Positions 1 through 10,454 of a stretch of DNA of 64,000 nucleotides are shown here, in pieces. Source of the stretch: FEB-12 sp964503315 (lineage in GTDB: Bacteria > Zixibacteria > MSB-5A5 > GN15 > FEB-12); contig CAZCZL010000007.1 of NCBI GenBank assembly GCA_964503315.1, forward strand, positions 1 to 64,000, written 5' to 3'. Numbering within the stretch: the first letter of the stretch is position 1; each line of letters starts with the position of its first letter. The notes under the pieces are model-generated. The model worked only from the letters and a program-made list of their open reading frames with translations. It was not told where the DNA came from and did not search any database. A program made the translations under genes and the position numbers.

Positions 1-2095
1 CGGTGACAAACGGCACAAACGGATGCAGCAGCTTCAGTATCTGATTCAGCACATAAGTCGCGACATTAAGCGACCCCTCGCGGATCGGCACACCCGGCTG
101 ATCCGGCTTGATCAACTCCACATACCAGGAGCAGTAATCATCCCAGACGAAATTGTAGAGTGTTTTCGCCGCGGCATTCAGACGATACTCCGCAAACGCT
201 TTGTCCACCGCCTCAACTGTCGTTTCGAGACGCGACAATATCCACTTGTCGAAGATCATCAGGTCATCGCGGTTGACCGTCTCCAACACCGGCGGACGGC
301 CATCCAGGCGCATCATCACAAAGCGCGACACCTGGTAGACCTTGTTCACGAAATTCCGCCCGGTCTCGAACGCGTTACGCCCAAGCCACGGATCCTGACC
401 ATCGGGAGTCGCCAGCATGAGGGAGATGCGGAGCGAATCCGCGCCGTATTTATCGATCACCTCAAGCGGGTCGATCCCGTTGCCAAGGGATTTCGACATC
501 TTGATGCCGTTGGCGTCGCGGACCGTGCCGTGTATGTACACATCCGTAAATGGCGACTCACCCTTGAACTCATATCCGGCCATCACCATGCGCGCCACCC
601 AGAGGAAAATGATCTCCGAGGCGGTCACCAGCACTTTGGTCGGATAGAACTTGTCGAGCTCGGGCGTTTTTTCCGGCCAGCCGAATGTCGAGAACGGCCA
701 GAGCCATGACGAGAACCAGGTATCGAGTACGTCGGTATCCTGCGTTAATGTCTCAGGGTCATGGCCGTTCGCTTCTTCTTTGGTCGGACGGTTCACCGAC
801 ACAAACATCGTCCCGTCCGGAGCGTACCAGACCGGGATGCGGTGTCCCCACCACAACTGACGCGAGATACACCAGTCGCGGATATTCTCCATCCAGTGCA
901 GATAGGTCTTTGACCAGTAATCCGGATGGAACCGGAGCTTGCCGGATTTGACCGCTTCGATCGCCGGTCCCGCCAATTCATCCATCTTCACAAACCATTG
1001 ATCCGACAGATATGGCTCAATGATATTGTGACAGCGATAGCAGGTCCCCGCCGAGAGATTGTATTTTTCGGTTTTCTCAAGGAAACCCCGCTTATTGAGG
1101 TCTTCCACGAGCCGCTTCCGCCCTTCGAACCGATCCAACCCTTTGTAGCGGTCGGCGTTTTCGTTGAGCGTGCCGTCGGTGTTGAGGATATTCAGCTCTT
1201 TCAGATCATGCCGCTTGCCGATCTCAAAGTCGTTCGGGTCATGCGCCGGGGTCACCTTCACCACACCCGTACCGAACTCCGGATCAACATACGAGTCCGC
1301 CACGATCGGAATCTCGCGCTCGATGATCGGGAGGATCACGGTCTTCCCGACGTATTTTTTGTAGCGCGGATCTTTGGGCGACACCGCCAGCGCGGTATCC
1401 CCAAGCATCGTCTCCGGGCGAGTGGTCGCCACAGTCAGATATTCATCCGACCCCTTGATCTTGTAGCGGATATACCAGAGCGATGAATCAAAATCCTTAT
1501 GCTCGACTTCGTCATCCGACAACGACGTCTTGCACGACGGGCACCAGTTCACGATCCGGTGGCCGCGGTAGATCCATCCCTTGTCGTAGAGATGCTTGAA
1601 CACCGTCGCCACGGCGGTGGAGAGCCCCTCGTCGAGCGTAAAGCGAGTCCGCTCCCAGTCGCAACTGCACCCCATCTTCCGCAATTGCGAAAGGATGATA
1701 TCCTTATTGCGATAGGCCCAGCCGCGTGTCCGTTCGACAAACTTATCACGCCCCAGCTCACGACGGGTCAGCCCCTCTTTGGCGAGCTGCTTTTCCACGA
1801 TCACCTGTGTGGCGATACCGGCATGATCTGCGCCGGGCATCCACTCAGCCTCAAACCCGGCCATGCGATGGCGGCGGACCAGGATATCCTGGATCGTATT
1901 ATTCAGCCCATGCCCGATATGCAGAACATCCGTGACGTTCGGCGGCGGAATCACGACCGAGTACGATGGCTTGGCTGATTTCGGATCACCATGGAAATAG
2001 TGCGCCGTCAGCCAGGCAGCGTAGATTCTATCCTCGACCTCGGCGGGATTGTACGCCGAAGACTTCTTTTCTTTACTGTCGTTGCTGTTGCTCAT
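1..2095 (-). CDS. valS: Valyl-tRNA synthetase, C-terminus beyond window
   Basis: Class I aminoacyl-tRNA synthetase that charges tRNA-Val with valine in the cytoplasm. Read from the minus strand, the visible 698 residues carry the HIGH signature at residues 59-62 after a PPPNVT segment. They also include the long editing (CP1) domain, with a TTRPETMLGDTA motif, and the KMSKSLGNGIDP signature. The start of the anticodon-binding domain follows near the window edge. The ATG at 2093-2095 starts just before the scaffold gap, so the promoter is lost in the N run. About 200 residues of the C-terminus should lie outside the window. The two class I signatures and the editing motif make the identification secure. 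The gene is divergent from mazG across the gap. Confidence 0.97.
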   Translation of the reverse strand, partial: MSNSNDSKEKKSSAYNPAEVEDRIYAAWLTAHYFHGDPKSAKPSYSVVIPPPNVTDVLHIGHGLNNTIQDILVRRHRMAGFEAEWMPGADHAGIATQVIVEKQLAKEGLTRRELGRDKFVERTRGWAYRNKDIILSQLRKMGCSCDWERTRFTLDEGLSTAVATVFKHLYDKGWIYRGHRIVNWCPSCKTSLSDDEVEHKDFDSSLWYIRYKIKGSDEYLTVATTRPETMLGDTALAVSPKDPRYKKYVGKTVILPIIEREIPIVADSYVDPEFGTGVVKVTPAHDPNDFEIGKRHDLKELNILNTDGTLNENADRYKGLDRFEGRKRLVEDLNKRGFLEKTEKYNLSAGTCYRCHNIIEPYLSDQWFVKMDELAGPAIEAVKSGKLRFHPDYWSKTYLHWMENIRDWCISRQLWWGHRIPVWYAPDGTMFVSVNRPTKEEANGHDPETLTQDTDVLDTWFSSWLWPFSTFGWPEKTPELDKFYPTKVLVTASEIIFLWVARMVMAGYEFKGESPFTDVYIHGTVRDANGIKMSKSLGNGIDPLEVIDKYGADSLRISLMLATPDGQDPWLGRNAFETGRNFVNKVYQVSRFVMMRLDGRPPVLETVNRDDLMIFDKWILSRLETTVEAVDKAFAEYRLNAAAKTLYNFVWDDYCSWYVELIKPDQPGVPIREGSLNVATYVLNQILKLLHPFVPFVT

Positions 2096-2124
2096 GTTCT
2101 TTCACTGCGTTATATTGGCCGGTC

Positions 2125-2224
2125 NNNNNNNNNNNNNNNNNNNNNNNNNNNNNNNNNNNNNNNNNNNNNNNNNNNNNNNNNNNNNNNNNNNNNNNNNNNN
2201 NNNNNNNNNNNNNNNNNNNNNNNN
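2125..2224. other. Scaffold gap of 100 N
   Basis: Exactly 100 unknown bases separate the valS start from a mazG fragment. A round 100 is the usual placeholder for a gap of unknown size, so the true distance and the N-terminus of mazG are unknown. Whether the two sides are really adjacent rests on the assembler's linkage. Confidence 0.99.
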
Positions 2225-2791
2225 GCCGCCGAGAGGGGAGAGTTCACCATTCATGACTCGCTTAACGATGTCGTCACCAAGCTTATCAACCGTCACCCGC
2301 ACGTTTTTGGCGAACGCAAAGAACTGAATCCCCAGCAGGTCCGCGACCAATGGGAGCAGATCAAAACAAACTCCGGCGAAAAAGATTCGGTGCTCGGTGG
2401 AATTCCGATGGCCATGCCCGCGCTCACACTCGCGTTCCGCATAGGGGAGAAAGCCGGTGGCGTTGGTTTCGATTGGCAGAAGCCGGATGACGTGATGGAG
2501 AAGATCGAAGAAGAACTCGCCGAACTGCGCCAGGAGCTGAATGCGTCGCCGCGCAACAAAGAGCGTGTGGCCAATGAGATAGGGGATCTGCTGTTCGCGG
2601 TCGCGTCACTTGCGCGCAAGTCTGATATCGAGCCGGAGACCGCACTTCGTTCGGCGCTTCAAAAATTTCGCATGCGGTTCAACGAGATGGAAAACCAGAT
2701 CAGATCCGGCGGTAACAAGTTCACTGATTTTTCGTTACAGGAGCTTGAAGAACGGTGGCAGCGTGTGAAATTGCGCCACCAATCTGATTGA
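2225..2791 (+). CDS. mazG: MazG nucleoside triphosphate pyrophosphohydrolase, N-terminus missing
   Basis: Hydrolyses nucleoside triphosphates to monophosphates and pyrophosphate in the cytoplasm, a house-cleaning role. The 188 visible residues begin inside the first MazG domain, with the family's INRHPHVFG element. They continue into the second domain, which has the KIEEELAELRQEL helix and the EIGDLLFAVASLARK helix that bind magnesium through E/D residues. Full-length MazG is about 260 residues, so roughly 70 N-terminal residues lie in the N gap. The frame is open from the first base after the gap to the TGA. Apart from the gap nothing looks damaged. Confidence 0.93.
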   Translation, partial: AAERGEFTIHDSLNDVVTKLINRHPHVFGERKELNPQQVRDQWEQIKTNSGEKDSVLGGIPMAMPALTLAFRIGEKAGGVGFDWQKPDDVMEKIEEELAELRQELNASPRNKERVANEIGDLLFAVASLARKSDIEPETALRSALQKFRMRFNEMENQIRSGGNKFTDFSLQELEERWQRVKLRHQSD

Positions 2792-3193
2792 ACGCAAGCA
2801 AGATAACGTTTTCGGATATCGGGAGGTGGAAGTTTTTTCCCCATGTCACACGCCAGCGGAAAATTTCCAGAAACCGTATGGTTTTTTGTTGTGTTAAAAA
2901 CGGTCATACGCTAACATTGGCGTCCAAACGAGTACGAGGTTTAACTTCGTAAACGAATGTAAACGAGAGAGAACAGAACAGTCTTCCATATATAGATCTG
3001 ACACATCGTGGACTGATTCCATCGAGCACACGGCGACCTTCATCGGCCGGCTGTGAGGAGGATTAAGTATGGCATAACTTTCTGCAGGACGTTTCTCTTA
3101 TGTAACCTACCGCGCGGAGTGCGCGGGACCGAGAAATCCCTGTATTGTAATTTTGAACTCAACTCAACACCTTTTTGCATAAGGATTTTGTGT
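2792..3193 (+). promoter_or_regulatory. Long 5' leader / intergenic region before the outer-membrane barrel gene
   Basis: About 400 bases without a convincing gene. It holds an imperfect hairpin near 2874-2910 (CGTATG pairing with CATACG around T- and A-rich flanks) that could end the mazG transcript. AT-rich stretches around 2980-3000 could serve as a promoter. An open frame upstream of the barrel start at 3194 has no ribosome site and no signal-peptide logic, so I do not extend the gene into it. Confidence 0.35.
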
Positions 3194-4396
3194 ATGAAGA
3201 AAGCGATAATTTTCGCTCTAGCGTTCGTGATGGTGATCGGCGTCAGCGCAATGGCGACCGAAACCCGCACTGTTGTGATGGGTCAGAACAACCACATCAT
3301 GCTGGATGACGCCAACGTGTGGCTCTATCCGTCCCGTATCAACAACTACCCGAATATCGCCACTGCCGAAGCGAATTGGGACTACGACGACATGTACAAT
3401 GTTGGCGTGAACTGGAAATTCGGCGAAGAGAACCCGTGGGTCCTCGGTACCTATTTCTCCACCAATGGCGAATACTATCCGCAGGGTTACACCGGCAACC
3501 CGCTCGGCAACATGAGCTATCTCTATTATGGCCCGGGCGGCTTTGAGACCGCCAAGCAGCAGTACATCACCTACGGCACCGGCCGTTCGTTCGACCTGCT
3601 CTATGGCCGCAAGCTTGGTACCTTCAACTTTGGTTTCGGCCTTGGCTACAACCATGCGTCGTACAAGTCTGAAGAAGCGGATGACCAGACCGAAGAGGCT
3701 TTCACTCAGTACACTGTCAGCCTGGGTATCACCCCGGATGCCGGCAACTGGGATGTCGCCGCTCACATCGCGATGGGTTCCTGGACCGATAAGGATTCCG
3801 ATGGCGCAGAGCAGTCTGAAGCCGACGGCTATTCCGACATCGCCCTCCTCGGCCGCTATTTCCACAAGATGAACAACACCGTCACCATCGTCCCGCACGC
3901 CATGATCGCGTTCGGCAGCCGTGGTGAGAAGTTCACTGGCGACTACGAAGCCAACACCGATTACAAGGAGAAACTGACCTCCTTCGAAGTCGGCGTCGGC
4001 ATGAACTACACGCCGGTGACCAACGTCCTCGCCGTTCTCGATTTCGGGTTCTGGCAGGACAAGCTGAAATACGAGATCGAAGGTCAGGAAGACGAGACCG
4101 AGTCCTGGACCTCCTTCCCGTACTGGCGCCTCGGCCTTGAAGGCGAAGTCTTCAACTGGATGGATGTCCGCGCTGGCGCGACCTCTGACTGGGGTGGCTA
4201 CAAGTGGGAAGACAACTACAAGTATGGCTCGATCATGAACGAGACCTATCTTGGTGTTGGCCTCAATTTCAACCGCCTGCACATCGACACCTACATGGAT
4301 CCGGAGATCCTGCTTGATGGCTTCAATTTCATCAGCGGTTCTACCGATCAGGATGACCTGAACTTCCAGGTCTCCGTCCTGTACGAAATGTTCTAA
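3194..4396 (+). CDS. Outer-membrane beta-barrel protein (porin-like)
   Basis: A 400-residue exported protein. A typical signal peptide (MKKA then a hydrophobic run ending near AMA, residues 1-22) is followed by alternating polar and aromatic strands with many Tyr, Trp and Gly. The protein ends in Phe, the usual C-terminal recognition signal for BAM-dependent insertion in the outer membrane. I choose the ATG at 3194 because AAGGA lies about 8 bases upstream and the signal peptide begins there. The family cannot be named and substrate is unknown; a general pore or structural barrel is most likely. A strong terminator follows directly, so it appears to be transcribed alone. High expression is plausible but inferred. 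Confidence 0.8.
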   Translation: MKKAIIFALAFVMVIGVSAMATETRTVVMGQNNHIMLDDANVWLYPSRINNYPNIATAEANWDYDDMYNVGVNWKFGEENPWVLGTYFSTNGEYYPQGYTGNPLGNMSYLYYGPGGFETAKQQYITYGTGRSFDLLYGRKLGTFNFGFGLGYNHASYKSEEADDQTEEAFTQYTVSLGITPDAGNWDVAAHIAMGSWTDKDSDGAEQSEADGYSDIALLGRYFHKMNNTVTIVPHAMIAFGSRGEKFTGDYEANTDYKEKLTSFEVGVGMNYTPVTNVLAVLDFGFWQDKLKYEIEGQEDETESWTSFPYWRLGLEGEVFNWMDVRAGATSDWGGYKWEDNYKYGSIMNETYLGVGLNFNRLHIDTYMDPEILLDGFNFISGSTDQDDLNFQVSVLYEMF

Positions 4397-4417
4397 ATCT
4401 TAGATCATATCGAACAC

Positions 4418-4448
4418 AAAAGCCCGGTCTCACGACCGGGCTTTTTAT
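4418..4448 (+). terminator. Rho-independent terminator after the barrel gene
   Basis: A perfect stem of AGCCCGGTC and GACCGGGCT with a TCAC-type loop is followed by a T run, 22 bases after the barrel stop codon. Confidence 0.92.
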
Positions 4449-4472
4449 TGTCTACATGATGTTAGGGGGGAG

Positions 4473-4703
4473 TCAGCGGGAGGAAAGGCTGTCGATCACC
4501 GACCGCAGTCGCTGATTCTCCGCTGTCAGGCTATCAACTTGTGACTTCAACGAATCTAACCGCACCTCCCACTTCGCCGTCATCTCTTCCGCCGCCCGAC
4601 GGTTACTCTGCTCCGTTTTGGCCCGCCAGAGCGAAACCGCCGTCACCACACCGACCAGCACGATCGCGCCGACCACCAGCAAAACTGTTCTTCCTGATAC
4701 CAT
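4473..4703 (-). CDS. Small membrane-anchored coiled-coil protein
   Basis: A 76-residue protein with one N-terminal membrane helix (about residues 7-26, rich in Val, Leu and Ala). A predicted coiled coil over the rest has a regular leucine pattern (LDSLKSQVDSLTAENQRLRSVID). The shape resembles small envelope proteins such as LapA- or FtsB-type anchors, but I see no family-specific motif and assign no function. It stands alone on the minus strand between the barrel terminator and the peptidase promoter. Confidence 0.6.
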   Translation of the reverse strand: MVSGRTVLLVVGAIVLVGVVTAVSLWRAKTEQSNRRAAEEMTAKWEVRLDSLKSQVDSLTAENQRLRSVIDSLSSR

Positions 4704-4839
4704 ACTTCAGTATACAGATTGACGCATGCCACCGCAAGCCCGCACAATTTTCGCATCGTGCATGATTTCGTCCAATTTCTCCTTGCAAAACAGGACAATT
4801 CGCTCCTTCTTTAGCTCTGCTATCAAAGGAGACCTTTCT

Positions 4840-7011
<2,172 letters not shown>

Positions 7012-7034
7012 CGACCACAGTCTGTGACGATACG

Positions 7035-7068
7035 AGGGGTGGGCGTTGTTGGCGCCCACCCCTTTTTC
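7035..7068 (+). terminator. Rho-independent terminator after the S46 peptidase
   Basis: GGGGTGGGCG pairs with CGCCCACCCC around a short loop and is followed by TTTTT, about 25 bases after the stop codon. Confidence 0.93.
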
Positions 7069-7180
7069 CTTTGAGGGTTTACGCTACCCCGGTCCGCACC
7101 TTCACTGCCACCGCACGGAACAAAATCGACTAATCTGTCGTTATTCAAGTACAGCACTGCTGCCATCCAAGGGGTACCAT

Positions 7181-7765
7181 ATGCGAAACCGAGATATGAG
7201 ATCCACGACCGGCACCATCCTGCTGGCCACACTTTTCACCCTGCTCTTCAGCGCGGGGTGCGACCGCGATTCAACCGATATCCAGCAGTCGACCAACGTG
7301 CCAACTGCTACGCTCGTGCAGTCATCCGGATGTCGCCATGTCGTCAACGATCGCGAAGCGCGCTACACCACCACGCCGGACTGCGTCATCCTGACCTACG
7401 ACCGACACAAGATCCTCCGTCTGCGGCATACGAACGCCGTCATGAACTGCTGTATCAGCGGCCACACGGTCAATGCGCTTGTCAGCGATGGTTTGATCCG
7501 CGTGGTTGAGCAGGAGAGATACGACGGCACCCAGCCGTGCCGCTGTCTCTGTCTGTACGACCTTGAATATGAGGTGCGTCCGATCGAGCCGGGGATCTAT
7601 CGCATTGTGATCGATGAACCGAACCTTGCGCCGGGTGAAGCGATCCTCGAAGGAATTGTTGATCTCTCTGCGCCGACCATTGACACTGTCTGCGTGGAGC
7701 ACACTGCCTATCGGTCGCTGGCCAATACGGGCTTTGCGCGTCGAGTGCCGGTGCCGGTCGAATGA
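7181..7765 (+). CDS. Putative lipoprotein of unknown function, Cys-rich
   Basis: A 194-residue protein with a lipobox (LLFSAGC, Cys near residue 27) after a hydrophobic signal, so it is probably lipid-anchored in the envelope. The mature part is rich in Cys, including CC and CRCLC clusters, which may form disulfides or bind metal. No family is recognised. The ATG at 7181 follows AAGGGG with suitable spacing. It sits between two unrelated genes and is likely transcribed alone. Confidence 0.7.
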   Translation: MRNRDMRSTTGTILLATLFTLLFSAGCDRDSTDIQQSTNVPTATLVQSSGCRHVVNDREARYTTTPDCVILTYDRHKILRLRHTNAVMNCCISGHTVNALVSDGLIRVVEQERYDGTQPCRCLCLYDLEYEVRPIEPGIYRIVIDEPNLAPGEAILEGIVDLSAPTIDTVCVEHTAYRSLANTGFARRVPVPVE

Positions 7766-7810
7766 TCTTCGCCGCTTGCCACCAGTCAATGCGTGCGGTA
7801 GATTGACGCT

Positions 7811-8323
7811 ATGCAGATCCGCAAATTGACTATCGACGACGCCCCCGCGTTTCGCGAGTTCCGCGTCGAAATGTGCGCGCATCATCCCGAAGCATTCGGC
7901 CAGACCCCCGATGAGGTCGCCGAAATGCCGGAGGACAAGTTCATCGATTGGATGTCCCCCTCAGATAGCTACCCCGAGAAATTCGTTCTCGCCGCGTTCG
8001 ACGGCGACCGCCTTCTAGGCACGGTCGCGTTCCGCCGCGAGGATTCCTTCAAGGAACGTCACCGCGGATGGATCTGGTCGGTCTATGTCCGCCCGGAGGG
8101 GAGAGAGAAGGGGATAAGCAAACAGTTGATGCAGGCATTGATCGCCGAGTCACGCACCATGGAGGGCCTGGAACTGCTCACGCTGGTGGTCGCCCTCCCG
8201 CAGACTTCCGCCCGCACGCTCTACACGTCGCTCGGCTTTTTCACCACCGGCTTGATATTGCAGGGGTACAAGCTCCCCGATGGCCGCTACATCGACCACG
8301 AAGAGATGATGCTGCGGTTGTAG
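7811..8323 (+). CDS. GNAT-family N-acetyltransferase
   Basis: A 170-residue cytoplasmic acetyltransferase that uses acetyl-CoA; the acceptor is unknown. The GNAT fold is seen in order: an N-terminal MQIRKLTIDDAPAFREF strand-helix, the FDGDRLLGTVAFR strand pair, then SVYVRPEGREKGISKQLMQALI. This last element matches motif A, the CoA-binding V-x-P-x-x-R-x-x-G pattern with Q/R substitutions. The end holds ARTLYTSLGFF, the motif B segment. Length is typical. It lies 57 bases before pth in the same direction. Confidence 0.88.
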   Translation: MQIRKLTIDDAPAFREFRVEMCAHHPEAFGQTPDEVAEMPEDKFIDWMSPSDSYPEKFVLAAFDGDRLLGTVAFRREDSFKERHRGWIWSVYVRPEGREKGISKQLMQALIAESRTMEGLELLTLVVALPQTSARTLYTSLGFFTTGLILQGYKLPDGRYIDHEEMMLRL

Positions 8324-8379
8324 AGTGCTGTTTTCAGAGCCTTGCCTTTTGTCGCCCCACCCCCTACCTTCCCTCTCCC

Positions 8380-9054
8380 ATGATCTCGCTTATTCTCGGA
8401 CTCGGAAATATCGGCAGGAAATACCAACGCACCCGCCACAATGTCGGGTTTGATGTTGTCGACCATCTCATCGACCTCACCCACGCCACCCCCAAACCCC
8501 GCGTCAAAGAGTTCGATTGGGCGACTTTCGAGGCAGGGGAGAGGCGCATTATCCTGGCCAAACCCCGCACGTTCATGAACCTCTCCGGTCTGGCTGCTGC
8601 CCGGTTACTCGAGGAGAATGAGCTGACCCCCAGCCAAATGATGGTCGTCGTGGATGATTTTGCCCTCCCATTGGGAGCAGTCCGCATCCGGGGGAAAGGC
8701 TCTGCCGGCGGTCACAATGGCCTGACATCGATCATCGAAGAGCTTGGCACACAATCGTTTCCGCGAACTCGCCTGGGCATCGGCCAGCCACTACCGGCTT
8801 GTCATTCCCGCGAAGGCGGGAATCTCCCGGATTGTCATTCCCGCGAAGGCGGGAATCCACCCCCACCAAAACCTGTTGACAATGACGCGGATATTGTCGA
8901 CTTTGTCCTTTCTCCGTTCCAAACGGAGGAGCGTCCGGCTGTCGAATCGATGATTCGCCACGCCGCCGACGCACTGCTCTTTGCCATCGCGCATCGCCTC
9001 GACGAGACGATGTCAAAATATAACATGAACCCTGCTTTGCCGGAAAATCTGTAA
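8380..9054 (+). CDS. pth: Peptidyl-tRNA hydrolase with in-frame palindromic-repeat insertion
   Basis: Cleaves the ester bond of peptidyl-tRNAs released from stalled ribosomes and is essential in most bacteria. Family residues are present: Asn in LGLGN, catalytic His in RHNVGFD, Asp in VVVDDFALPLG and Asn in GGHNGLTSI. The length is 224 residues, against about 190 usual. The excess is explained by two tandem copies of a 24-bp palindrome at 8801-8857. They are spaced 33 bp apart, so the frame is kept and each copy encodes CHSREGGN. The insertion falls between the RLGIGQP segment and the DIVDFVL segment, a surface loop in the family. No stop or frameshift results. The start at 8380 lacks a clear ribosome site. 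rpsF follows 46 bases downstream. Confidence 0.94.
   Translation: MISLILGLGNIGRKYQRTRHNVGFDVVDHLIDLTHATPKPRVKEFDWATFEAGERRIILAKPRTFMNLSGLAAARLLEENELTPSQMMVVVDDFALPLGAVRIRGKGSAGGHNGLTSIIEELGTQSFPRTRLGIGQPLPACHSREGGNLPDCHSREGGNPPPPKPVDNDADIVDFVLSPFQTEERPAVESMIRHAADALLFAIAHRLDETMSKYNMNPALPENL
8801..8857. repeat. Two copies of a dRS3-like palindrome inside pth
   Basis: Two identical 24-bp units (8801-8824 and 8834-8857) have the form GTC-ATTCCC-N8-GGGAAT-C. The ATTCCC/GGGAAT arms around an 8-base centre match the core of the neisserial dRS3 repeat, a class seen in many bacteria. The 33-bp period equals 11 codons. This is too few units and too short a spacer to be a CRISPR. Confidence 0.9.
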
Positions 9055-9100
9055 TCCAGAGCAAGGCCGTAACCTTAAACGTCCAAAGGGAGGATTACTC

Positions 9101-9643
9101 GTGCGACTTTACGAGACCACCTTTATTGTCAATCCCCAGACCGATGACGCGTCGATAGACCGTCAGGTTCAGACAGTCACAGAGCTGATCACGAACCATG
9201 GCGGCAAGATCGTGCGCGAAGACCGCATGGGCACCCGTCGGATGATGTTCCCCATCGAGGGACTTGTCCAGGGGTACTATGCGAGCATTATTTTCGAAGG
9301 GACCACTTCGCTGCTCCCCGAGCTGGATCGTCTTTACAAGATCGAGGAAGCCTATCTGCGCTACCTGACGATCCTGTACGAAGGCGACCCGGAAGCCAAC
9401 AAAGCGGCCCGCGACGCGTTTGCCTCCGCGTTCGAAGAACGCGACGAGCGTCGTGGCGGCGACCGTGATGATGACCGTGGCGGACGATTCCGCGGCGGAC
9501 GTCGCGATCGTTTCGATCGCGGTGACCGGTATGACCGCGGCGACCGTGGTGATCGCGGCGACAGAGGCCCCCGCCCCGCGCCCCGCTCCGATTCCGCCCC
9601 TGCCGACCGCCCGGCCCCGACCGCCGGCCCGGATGAGGCATAA
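9101..9643 (+). CDS. rpsF: 30S ribosomal protein S6 with Arg/Gly/Asp-rich tail
   Basis: Small-subunit ribosomal protein that binds 16S rRNA with S18. Residues 1-105 match S6, from the opening RLYETTFIVNP to the EEAYLRYLTI segment. The GTG start at 9101 follows AGGGAGG, a strong site. After about residue 107 the protein continues for over 70 residues of low complexity, with repeated RGDRGDRY-type units and then a Pro/Ala-rich end. S6 is usually about 95-130 residues, so this 180-residue form is extended. Such tails are expected to be disordered and may contact RNA. First gene of the rpsF-ssb-rpsR-DUF2232-rplI run. Confidence 0.96.
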   Translation: MRLYETTFIVNPQTDDASIDRQVQTVTELITNHGGKIVREDRMGTRRMMFPIEGLVQGYYASIIFEGTTSLLPELDRLYKIEEAYLRYLTILYEGDPEANKAARDAFASAFEERDERRGGDRDDDRGGRFRGGRRDRFDRGDRYDRGDRGDRGDRGPRPAPRSDSAPADRPAPTAGPDEA

Positions 9644-9667
9644 AAACGAATCACCCGGGATAGATTT

Positions 9668-10189
9668 ATGGCAGCCCATTTGGCGTACATCAACAAGGTG
9701 ATCATCACTGGCCTGTTGGTGCGTGATCCGGAATACCGGCACACCACCACCGGGACGCCGGTTTCCAATTTCCGCATCGCCACCACCAAAAGGTATCGCG
9801 ATGTCGACGGAAACCTGAAGGAAGAAGTCTGCTATATCGGCGTCGCCGCATGGCACACGCTGGCCGACAGCTGCCGCGAGCGACTGCGCAAGGGAAGTCC
9901 GGTGCAGGTCGAAGGAGAACTGAAAAGTCGCGTGCGCGATACCGGTGAAGGTGTCCGCCGTTCCTTCGTCGAGATCCGGGCCTACCAGATCAAGGTGATG
10001 CATGAAGATGGAAGTCAGGAAGATCTGCTCGAAAGCGCCGCTCCCGCGCTGACCGCGTCTTCCGCTCGCTCCATCGGCAATCGGGTTGCCGGGTTCACCG
10101 GCGATGCCGAGGAATCACCTTTTCGAATACTGGAGTCGTCCAACGACGGCTTCGAACCGTGTCATCAATTGGAAAACGACGAACTGTAA
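9668..10189 (+). CDS. ssb: Single-stranded DNA-binding protein
   Basis: OB-fold protein that coats single-stranded DNA during replication and repair. Residues 5-110 show the SSB fold: INKVIITGLLVRDPEYR, then TPVSNFRIATTKRY, then a CYIGVAAW strand and KGSPVQVEGELKSR. The tail ends CHQLENDEL, not the usual acidic tip ending in Pro-Phe that recruits partner proteins, though Asp/Glu residues are present. Its place between rpsF and rpsR is the classic bacterial arrangement. Spacing to rpsR is 12 bases, so co-transcription is likely. Confidence 0.94.
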   Translation: MAAHLAYINKVIITGLLVRDPEYRHTTTGTPVSNFRIATTKRYRDVDGNLKEEVCYIGVAAWHTLADSCRERLRKGSPVQVEGELKSRVRDTGEGVRRSFVEIRAYQIKVMHEDGSQEDLLESAAPALTASSARSIGNRVAGFTGDAEESPFRILESSNDGFEPCHQLENDEL

Positions 10190-10201
10190 AGAGAGATACA
10201 C

Positions 10202-10450
10202 ATGGCTGAACGAGGCGAATACGGGGATCGGCAGCGTCGACGCAAAGTCTGCCGGTTCTGCGAGAACAAGATCAACTTCATCGATTTCAAGGACGAACGG
10301 CTCCTGCGTCGGTTCATGACCGAACGCGGCAAGATCGTCCCGCGCCGCATCTCCGGTAATTGCGCGATCCATCAGCGCAAGCTGACCCAGGCGATCAAGC
10401 GCGGACGCCACATGGCGATCCTGCCGTTCGTGGCTGAATCGTACAGGTAG
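10202..10450 (+). CDS. rpsR: 30S ribosomal protein S18
   Basis: 82-residue protein that pairs with S6 on the platform of the 30S subunit. The family core is clear: KVCRFCENK near the N-terminus, DFKDERLLRRFMTERGKIVPRRISGNCAIHQRKLTQAIKRGRHMAILPF. Four potential zinc ligands remain (two Cys in CRFC, plus the Cys and His of NCAIH), suggesting the zinc-containing form. GAGAGATACAC precedes the ATG. Confidence 0.97.
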   Translation: MAERGEYGDRQRRRKVCRFCENKINFIDFKDERLLRRFMTERGKIVPRRISGNCAIHQRKLTQAIKRGRHMAILPFVAESYR

Positions 10451-10454
10451 GTCT

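Noticed and set aside
3218..4282. 354-codon minus-strand frame opposite the outer-membrane barrel
   Set aside because: The plus strand has the signal peptide, ribosome site, Phe end and terminator; the antisense frame has none of these.
8801..8857. Possible CRISPR array in pth
   Set aside because: Only two units, spaced by nine bases, inside an intact coding gene. The units are palindromic repeats, not CRISPR repeats.
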